DNA from: Priapulus caudatus
Taxonomy: Eukaryota > Priapulida > Priapulimorpha > Priapulimorphida > Priapulidae
Length of the DNA: 64,000 bases
Direction: 5' to 3'
NCBI RefSeq assembly: GCF_000485595.1
Contig: NW_014577664.1
Span: 67,606-131,605, forward strand
Part shown: piece after piece, positions 55,600 through 64,000 of the stretch
Layout of the letters: each line of letters begins with the position of its first letter
How positions within the stretch are numbered: position 1 is the first letter of the stretch
Made by a program: the position numbers and the translations under genes
Notes under the pieces: generated by a model
What the model was told of the DNA's origin: nothing
Database searches by the model: none
What the model saw: only the letters and a program-made list of their open reading frames with translations

Positions 55600-58500
55600 A
55601 GGAATACCCAACTCTGAACTACGCACCATGAAAATTCGCATCAGTGCAGAAGCATTATCGTGCTCTGTTGGGAGCGGGTGCGTTATGCCAAGTATAAAAA
55701 AGGCCTGTTAGATAACAGTAACCACACTAATCTGTCATACACAGGAAAGTAATATAGCATATTGTCACGAAGTAAACAAAATTCCATTGCTGGGCGATCA
55801 AGAGGAAATGCAACCTCTACAAAAACATTAAGCATGCCAAGCGTTATGCACGATGGTAGAAATATAGTGCTAATGGTATATGTGGATTGAAACTGCATGT
55901 ATTAACAAAGTACCTAATTAGCTAAATGCATTTGAGAGTATATTAGCATTTGAAATTTGAAGAGAAGTGTGATAATCATGAAAACACCCACTCATGTAAA
56001 TTCGTTATACCAAAAAATGGTTGTTCCATGACTCATGCCACCATGCACCGTATAGTGTAATACAAGATACCCAATGAGATAAGTTAGCGTAAAAAACACA
56101 CAATAGATTCGGACGTTTACGTTATGCATTCTTATTTACTGGATTGCAGTTCTTCCCACAAAGCAAAACATCGAACCGACGCCTACGCACTAAGCCGGAA
56201 ATGTAGTAAATAGACGGGGAAACGCTGCAAAGATGTCGAAAGACGACAACAGGAAAAAGCGCCCTCGCAGCAAATGTCAAATTCGCTCACTGTACACTCT
56301 GCGCCCACGACATACTAGTCACGCGGGAGCGTCTGCAATACCAGACAGCTTGCTTGATTGCGCCCATCTGAAGGGTAAGCCGTAGATAAGTCTGATGGCG
56401 GTGTCCGATCAATAAATCAGGCACCTGCCGATGCACGACACGAATGCCCGCTCTCTGAACGCCTGGATTTTGACACTCCCCCCCCCCCGCCAAACGCCGA
56501 GCATAAGAGCCTGTCGCTACTTGATTTTGCAACTAACCGCCCTCTAAAGCGCATTATTGTCGCTTCCTAAAAAAAGGGGGGGGGGCGCTAGCGGATTATG
56601 ATTATTTTCCCGGCATTCTCGTCGCGACGCCATAACCAAAAGTAAGACCTAAGTAATAACCGATAAGTATAATAAATAGCTGGTGATGAATAGATGCTGG
56701 CCTAGTTAAACATCACCTCGACATATCTATATCTATATCTCCCCTCTCACTCTCTCTCTCTCTCTCTTTATATATATATATCATTTATGTCGAGATGATG
56801 TTTAGAGATGATAGATGATATCAAGAGCGTATAAAGAAGGCCTTCTTTATACGCTCTTGATGATATATATATCATCTATATTCACGTCGACTGCTTTGCG
56901 CGTGTTATTCATCATAGATTTTCGTCTTTGTTCGTTTACTGTTATCCGTAATCCGTTATCGCATCATAATTGCGACCTAGTCGCGAGGCAGAACATCGGG
57001 ATGCGGCAGTACACCGCGCTCCAAATGCCTGCAGAGGGCTACGCGGTCAGGAATAGCCAACTAGCGCCACCTGTTGAAGCGTTAAATATACATTCGAACT
57101 CGATAAGGTATTGGTTCACCCACACACAGTACACACCCAGCGCAGTACTCCTAGAACCCACACGTGTGTTAAACCGGATGTGCATTGCTATGCGTAGAAG
57201 CAGAAATAAATTAAGATTAGATCTTATGTCTTTCTTCTCTTTAAAAGTACAGCCTTGAAAATTTGAAAAAAATGTACATTTAGTATTGTACATATTTTGA
57301 TTTAATACGTGTGCACGTACACGCGCTTGCCGTGCGTGCGTGCGTGTGCATGTACATATACGTACTAAACCGAGAGCGCACGCCGCACTCGAGATTTCAC
57401 AGATTTTTGTCCCAAATGACCCGGTGATCTGTGACGTCACACAACCCCTTGACTAACTACGAACTCGCTTATATGATCATATACATTTATATTATCACAC
57501 ATAAACAGTTTATGTGGCCTTGATATGATGAAATAGGTATAAATAATACATGATTACATGAAACGTAATTTCCTAATACAGCCAGAACAAACTGCTATCC
57601 GCTGCTTCAACTAAAATTTGTGTTCTTTAGTAATATAGTGACATAATATATTCAGTAGAGTACAATGTGCAGATACACTATAAAAAACGCAAGAATGCAT
57701 CCATTTCTGTATTTTGTTACGCAAGATTGATATGAATGAGTCAATATAGGCCTGCATGTACGAACTCCTTTTACACTGTATTTCTCGCCCATTTGGATAA
57801 AACCGTATGATATCAGTTCACCTACTATCGTACAAACAAGCAAGCAAGCAAAATTGAAATGAGCGCTGGAAGTATTCTACGATGTGTCTCACATTCTGCT
57901 AACGATGCTAGTGAACTGTGGCTGCGCCTAGAATTTGGAAACAGATATGTTTTTCGTGTTTCTGAAATCGAGAGTGCACTCGAGACGGTAACAAAACAAA
58001 TACGTCATGCTATGTGGCTGGCAGGATAATTAACCTAATCTAAGGATCGCCAAGAATTATCTAACTATCTAAGATTACTCTAAACGTAAAAAACATTTCG
58101 TTTTTTCTTACTAAAGTTCACCTCAATACGAATGTGTAAAAAAAGGTGGAGGTCAATTTGAAATAAGATAATAAATATAAACATAATAATAACCCCACAT
58201 ACATTTTAATTCCATTTTTTTGAAACCTTGTATAAATAACTTATTATAAAAAAACTCTGTTAATAATGATATATTGCAATTAATAAAATGGTGTAAATTG
58301 AACTGTAAAGTGAATTAGCAGCATGGCGAATTATCATTGGTATTAAATCGATAAATGCGAGCTGGGCTTGGAATGAAAACAACAACAAAAATACTCTAAA
58401 TTGAGTCTACGTTGCTGCGTAAACCACTCGGGGGTTTAGAAGTTGTCATGGTAACAACAAGGCTCAGCTTGCTTCGCTGACTCAAAGCCGCTAATAAGCA

Positions 58501-59080
58501 TTGTGCTGAAATTCTATGAGAGGGGAATTTGTTGCCGTTGCCTAGACAATGTGATCGTCATCGCCGTAAGTAAGTAAGAATTAACGCTCTCGTGACGGAT
58601 GCTCGCGCCTCTCAGCCTCGCAGCAGCACACCCCTGGCTCTACCCCGCACCGCGAGTGCATTACTGTGTTTATGCGCAATTGAAAAGTAAAGATAAATAT
58701 ATACATGTAGCAGCGAATCGCACAAGTTGCTAAAGAGCGGCGCAGGCATCCCCAGCTAAGCGGGCAATAACACATGGAAAACACATGCTACCAACAGCTA
58801 ATCACCCTAGGTTTGCCCGCGCATCCAACCTACTGAAGAGCACACATCAATGTATATACTAGACGCCAGCAGAGACGGTTTCTTATTGTACAGAGTCTAT
58901 GAGTATTGCCTGGCTGCAGCTGCCACAGCATCTTTGTGATAGACAGACACTAGCACGCGCACTGTGGCTGCGCATCATCGCCAACATCATCATCAGCCTT
59001 CCCTGTTGTCAGTGTTGATACAGTTAAGTGGCTGGCCACATGAACACGCGCGCACGCACATAAGCGTATATAAACTAGAA
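55600..59080. other. No recognisable gene; scattered short repeats
   Basis: Upstream exons of the 54-kb gene are expected here but none can be identified by eye. The stretch has G runs at 56577-56586, TA/CT repeats at 56725-56780, and AT-rich DNA at 57450-58330. Frames on both strands lack domain features. Confidence 0.45.
56821..56860. repeat. Perfect 40-bp palindrome, family C
   Basis: The half tcaagagcgtataaagaagg is followed directly by its exact reverse complement with no loop. ATATAT/ATGAT-rich DNA flanks it. The arm recurs at 37134, 47720 and 49150. Confidence 0.92.
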
Positions 59081-59084
59081 AGGT

Positions 59085-59797
59085 CAGTTGTCGCCAACTA
59101 CATGTATCCCCCGTGTTCTCCCCAAGATGTGTAAGTATACGAAGTTTGGTCGCGCTAGGTCAATTAGGGGCCGAGTTATAGAGCGGAAGGGAAATATGAT
59201 GAAGGTCAAGGTCAAGGTCAAGGTCAAATAAAAGCCGCAGTGACCTGGTTTTGGTACGCGACACACATTCTCCCCAAGATGTGTAAGTATACCAAGTTTG
59301 GTAGCGCTAGTGCAATTAGGGGCCAAGTTATAGAGCAGAAGGGAAATATGATCAAGGTAAAGGTAAAGATCAAATAAAGGTCGTAGTGACCTGGTTTTGG
59401 TAGCGCTAGGTCAAGTAGGGGCCGAGTTAGAGAGCGGAAGGGAAATATGATCAAGGTCAAGGTAAAGGTCGTAGTGACCTGGTTTTGGTACGCGACACAC
59501 CTTCTCCCCAAGATGTGTAAGTATACCAAGTTTGGTAGCGCTAGGTCAATTAGGGGCCGAGTTATAGAGCGGAAGGGAAATATGATCAAGGTCAAATAAA
59601 GGTCGTAGTGACCTGGTTTTGGTACGCGACACACCTTCTCCCCAAGATGTGTAAGTATACCAAGTTTGGTAGCGCTAGGTCAATTAGGGGCCGAGTTATA
59701 GAGCGGAAGGGAAATATGATCAAGGTCAAGGTAAAGGTCGTAGTGACCTGGTTTTGGTAGCGCTAGGTCACTTAGGGGTCGAGTTATAGAGCGGAAG
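59085..59797. repeat. Satellite array, ~150-bp unit, about five copies
   Basis: The unit runs ctccccaagatgtgtaag, accaagtttggtagcgctagg, caattaggggccgagttata, agcggaagggaaatatgat and caaggtcaaggtaaaggtcg, ending gtgacctggttttgg. Some copies lack the first third. Within units, gtcaag is itself tandem. A lone unit occurs at 10330. No coding potential despite a 136-residue frame. Confidence 0.93.
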
Positions 59798-59799
59798 GG

Positions 59800-61615
59800 A
59801 AAATATCTGCGGCGGCGGCAGCGGCGGCTGTGCAGACATGAAACCATAGTATCCCCGCCGACTTCATCGCGAAGGATACAATAATAAATAATGTAAATAC
59901 ATACATATTGTAGTCATTTAAACTATGGCTGATCCAACTTCAGCTACAATTAGACAATAACTATAGCGATGGGTCGGGCCTGTGAATTATCACTGCGTAT
60001 AAGAAGTAGCGGATATGCGAGATTTATAATAATGAGAACATGAGCTATACAAAATTATGTATTTGCTAAATATCGAATGGCATTTGTAAAGTAACACCTT
60101 ACATTCTCTAATCTCATCTCTTGCAATTTCCTGCGAAATCTTCGCGTTTTGATGTAGGATTTTTAATTTTCAACAGGAAGCAATCTTCCTAATACGTCTA
60201 CAGTTGCCATATAAATGTAGTTTTGAGTCCATTTAAAATTTCACATTATAGCTACACTGCTTGCTAGACAGGACCGGAGGCCAGTCCAGCTGTTTCATGT
60301 TTTATAATGTGCAACAATGTAAACTGGATGGAATATATTAACTATGATTATCCATTTTTGATAGCCATTGTGAGCCCAAGTTTGGTTGTGTGGCTGAGAC
60401 ACACAGACAGTCTTCCCACAGTTATCTTATAGATCAATAACCTCACAGTTGTACATGCAGATATCGTACATACACGTGTGCATAACCGCGCGCACACAGG
60501 CATAAATGCACGCTCACACGCGCGCTCACTGTCACACGCGCGCACGCTCACACGCACGCACACACGCACGCACGCACGCGCTTACACGTAATTACCAATC
60601 AGATTAAAATCGGCGGGAGCACATTTATGGCATTGCATCGACTGACTGCAGTTCCGTTCTGGTACATTCTGCGATTGATAAACCTCAAAATTAGTTATGC
60701 GGGAAGCCATATTTAATCAGACTTGGTTTCGTGATATTTCGGATAATGCCTATGAGGAAAATATCTAGCCAGCTTCTACACACAGCAGCGTGCTGCAAAC
60801 ACTCCTAAATGTATACAATGGTAAAAAATACTGCTAGTATATATACACCGACTAGTATCTTTCTTTGTGTGCGATAGGGATTTTCTGCAACATGATCCAA
60901 CATGGCAGTCGGTCGCATTTTCTGCCCTAAGGTATTATCGGGGACAATACCATGCTCCTAAAGTATCACTAGTCGCCTACGGCATCAGTATTAGTGCGAC
61001 TAGATATCAGTAGTACTAATATCTATTACAGTCAACTGCAGTAAACTACTGTTCATAAATATTCTCTTCCTATTATATAAGCAGGGATTTCGTCATAAAG
61101 TTCCTGTTACGCAGAGGGCAAAACACAGCGAGGAAGCTCGTTATCATGCACCAGCACGACACCGGCGTCAGCTCCACACGCCACGGCTATCCTGAGATAT
61201 ATGAATTACGACAACTATTTGCGCATGCGTCTGCAGTGTTGTGCACTAAATCATTTAGCTCGCGTGCGTCACGATAGTATCTTGCACGTGCCAGCGAGTT
61301 CACCTGTCAGGCGAAAAACGCACGTAGTGAATTGGTGAGGTAAGAGAGTCGATTTCCGCTGCACAAAAACCTTAGTCGTTAGCTGCTTTATGCACTGTTA
61401 AGTGCCTAACAGTGGGCAATCTCGTAGTTGAGAAGGGTAACTGCTATCCTGGTTTGATGGGAAAAAAAACAGGTCTGATATAAAGGCATAATGTAATTTC
61501 ATACATCGCTACACAAGCATACTCCTGATATTCCTAATATTGTTATTCTGAACATAATATGCCAATGGTAGATATCTGCTAGGCTTACCATTCTTGTACC
61601 AGTGACAAATCATTA
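59800..61615. other. No recognisable gene
   Basis: Apart from a CG/CA-rich array at 60485-60580 (cacgcgcgcac units), no element or exon is supported in this AT-rich stretch. Confidence 0.45.
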
Positions 61616-61618
61616 TAT

Positions 61619-62227
61619 ACATATATATCAGAAGTAGTTAATAGGAGAGGAGTGTGACTTCAATAAACAAGGGAAATTCGTCATTTACTAGCCTTAGAAT
61701 ACTTACGATTTACTACGCGTAACTCAACCAACTTGAGCTCAAATCGTACACAGTACATTTGCTTAGCATCGTGCGAAATCGTTTCCTCGTATACACCCGC
61801 AATCCGGAGATACAGACTAAAACGTACGACACGATTTTCCATTATGTTGCCAGCTAACTGAATGTATAAACCGCCTAACTTGAAAATAAAAAAAATTAAT
61901 TAAGGCAGCTCTTGCGCACTCTTGCTCCCTCGGCGATGCGGTGTGGCTCGCTAGTAGCTGCCTTTTGTTTCAAGTTAGGCGGTTTATACATTCAGTTTGC
62001 TGGCAACATAATGGAAAATCGTGTCGTACGTTTTAGTCTGTATCTCCGGACTGCGGGTGTATACGGGTAAACGATTTCGCACGATGCTAGGCGAATGTAC
62101 TGTGTACGATTTGAGTTGGTTGAGTTACGCGTAGTAAATCGTAGCTATTCTAAGGCTAGTAAATGACAAATTTCCCTTGTTTATTGAAGTCACACTCCTT
62201 CCCTATTATCTACTTTTGATATATATT
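61619..62227. mobile_element. 0.6 kb fold-back element with ~260-bp arms
   Basis: The left arm (to about 61880) and right arm (from about 61968) are inverse copies. Shared blocks are gagtgtgacttcaataaaca, gatttactacgcgtaactca, cgtacgacacgattttccat and gtataaaccgcctaacttga. Agreement is roughly nine bases in ten. The centre has its own short pairing, ggcagct and agctgcc, around a 60-base loop. There is no transposase. A transcript would form a very long hairpin. Confidence 0.9.
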
Positions 62228-62435
62228 GATGCTGAGCATAGATTTTATAGCCCTACCCACCGTTCTCTGCCCTGTAAATAAAGCACAATGAACCAAATGA
62301 CAATTTACACACACACACAATTTTCACTGATAGCATTTCATGTAATAACTGCACCAGTGAGTTATGCAGTGTGTGTGTGGGCTTTTGTATTTTGGCTTTT
62401 ATGCAGTGTGTGGGCGTTTTCCTTATGTAATGCGG

Positions 62436-62684
62436 TTAGTTTAGGATATGAAATACCAACCCACCATCGATATACCTATCTATTAGTACTGCCCTATAAT
62501 GTACACAATCAGCATCACTCCATTTCGTTAGAAACAAATCCTGCCACTCTAAGTCTATCCCCAGGTTGACCACAATATTGGATTGTTCACGGGTTTGTTG
62601 TACGTTGAATGCTGCATATGCACGATCAAGTGTCAGTTTGCCAGGTAGTGACAACTCAAGAACAACTACAGCAAATGTGTACAT
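62436..62684 (-). other. Unassigned minus-strand open frame, possibly coding
   Basis: The frame contains LELSLPGKLTLDRAYAAFNV, then QQTREQSNIVVNLGIDLEWQ and LFLTKWSDADCVHY. Composition is protein-like, with amphipathic spacing and no repeats, and a ttgctgtag acceptor lies at its start. I do not recognise the family. It could be an exon or an old transposon fragment. Confidence 0.3.
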
Positions 62685-62699
62685 GTAGATGGCTTGAGC

Positions 62700-62980
62700 T
62701 GGGAGGTCTCTCCTTCTCTCTCACCCACCCTTCTCTCCCACTTTCTCCCTCTCTTCTGCTCCCGCTCTTTCTTCTTACACTTCCTCCACTTTCTTTTCTT
62801 GCCATCCACTCCTCGTTCTCCCCTGCTTCCTTTCTACCATTTGCCATCTATTCCCTACTCTTCCTTTCCTCATATCTTCCCTTCTTCGCTCCTATCAGTC
62901 CATACTACCTGTGCCTCCTCTATGACTTCTTCATCTTCCTCTTCCAATGCTCCTCTCTTACCTCTCGCCTTTCTCATATT
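62700..62980. repeat. CT-rich polypyrimidine tract
   Basis: Nearly 280 bases of tctcccttc-type sequence. Frames across it are Ser/Leu/Phe-rich artefacts. Confidence 0.9.
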
Positions 62981-62999
62981 CCTATGTATATTATTGTAT

Positions 63000-63810
63000 A
63001 CATAATTATATATTCTTACAATGACATATTATGTATGACTTGTGTTATATTATGATTTGTCAATCCATTACGTATGTCATTCATTATGTTATTATGATTT
63101 GTCAACACATCAAATAATCTTTTGATTTTCCTGTTTAAGTAGTAGCAGAGATTTTTCATCTGCCACTCAGTCAAAGTATGACACCTCTCCACAGTTCAAA
63201 CCAACAGTCACTGGTGCTACATGGCTCTAGTACGATGCATCACTACTAGCACATTGCATAAATATGTCTACATGATTGGACGCCTGTGAATACTTCAATC
63301 ATGCTCATTCATGCCCAGACATGATACTGTGCATGCTAGAATGTGACTGTGCATGCATACACTACTTGTCATTACACATTTGACTGTTTTCCTAGTTTTC
63401 TCACCTGCTAAAAATAATTGCGTCGCTCTAGGAGTTGCGTCTTCAGTTCTGTAAAAGGGAAAAGAAGATGTTATCATATTTCTAGACAAGCTAATTAATA
63501 CATAACATTATATCTATACAAATATTTCTGATGATTATTTGTCTGTTCGTCTGTCCGGCTATGGACCAAATGGTTGGTCCCTGTGGGCTGAAAATTGGTC
63601 CACAAGAGTAACTTGAACCGGGGGGATAGGTGCGTGGGATAGGTACCAGAGGTCACAGGATGTCATCGGATGCCAAAAACATTCATGTACGGCTAAACAA
63701 AGCCAGATAGAGAGTTCGTTATAAAGTACAAAATGTGCATTGACCCAACAAATGTGTGGGTGGATGAGGTAAAATCTGACCTCCAAGGTCATGTAAGGTC
63801 GCTAGAGATA
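63000..63810. other. No recognisable gene
   Basis: AT-rich DNA to about 63500. From 63560 to 63790 the text aaatggttggtccctg, caggatgtcatcggatgcc and ctccaaggtcatgtaaggtc resembles the gtcaaggtca style of the 59-kb satellite but is not a copy of it. Confidence 0.45.
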
Positions 63811-63814
63811 TATA

Positions 63815-63847
63815 TCCTGATATATATATATATATGTATAATATGTA

Positions 63848-63902
<55 letters not shown>

Positions 63903-64000
63903 ATATATATATATACTACTTACCTTACGTACCGTTACGTTACGTTACGTTACGTACGTACGTATTAGTTTAGTTAGTTAGTTACGTACGTACGTTGGTT
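63815..64000. repeat. (TA)n then GTTACGTAC-type repeat
   Basis: A long TA run to about 63915 is followed by ttacgttacg, acgtacgtacg and agttagttag units to the window end. Confidence 0.95.

Noticed and set aside
59224-59634. 136-residue minus-strand frame
   Set aside because: It is the translation of the satellite unit, with internal repeats in step with the DNA period.

Overview
The window is eukaryotic, metazoan DNA, most likely from an aquatic invertebrate. It has spliced genes with GT-AG introns, a conserved animal glycosyltransferase exon, an SLC16 transporter exon and a long transcription-factor exon. It also has TTAGGG-type telomeric units and very many microsatellites, minisatellites and inverted-repeat elements. 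Four runs of N mark assembly gaps. All identifications below come from reading the sequence; no database was searched. Most coding sequence is split into short exons, so most long open frames are shadows or low-complexity artefacts.

Region 1 (1-12 kb): repeats (a 0.4 kb sequence present twice, a 0.67 kb element with inverted ends, and an element with a GGGGCGTAGATAG end) surround a six-exon plus-strand gene for a RING-type zinc-finger protein (2832-11413). An AT-hook exon lies on the minus strand at 8.5 kb next to a hAT-type MITE with a perfect 8-bp target duplication. At 11832-11954 there is one exon of a beta-1,4-galactosyltransferase. Its upstream exons are not visible, so the RING gene may sit inside a long intron of that host gene.

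Region 2 (12-26 kb): no confident gene. It holds microsatellites, a tRNA-like retroelement remnant with telomere-like repeats, a CpG-rich stretch, several inverted repeats, and a decayed TTF/BED-like zinc finger of the kind found in hAT-derived proteins.

Region 3 (26-30 kb): a five-exon minus-strand gene for an integrase-core (DDE-type, retroviral-integrase-like) protein of the uncharacterised family that is widespread in fish, cnidarians and other aquatic animals. Splice phases agree across all four introns, but exon 3 has one in-frame stop. A LINE reverse-transcriptase C-terminal fragment lies inside its last-but-one intron.

Region 4 (30-54 kb): mostly repeats, including more copies of the hAT MITE, several short near-perfect palindromes with shared ends, minisatellites and long GA/CA arrays. 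One exon of an SLC16/MCT-like transporter is on the minus strand at 34.0-34.2 kb.

Region 5 (54-64 kb): a large minus-strand exon of a Ser/Pro/Gln-rich transcriptional regulator, possibly the C-terminal transactivation exon of an NFAT/Rel-type factor. Beyond it lie a 150-bp-period satellite, a 0.6 kb fold-back element with long arms, and further simple repeats. The recognised genes show no common pathway. The RING and integrase genes belong to lineage-expanded, poorly described families and are the least understood content.
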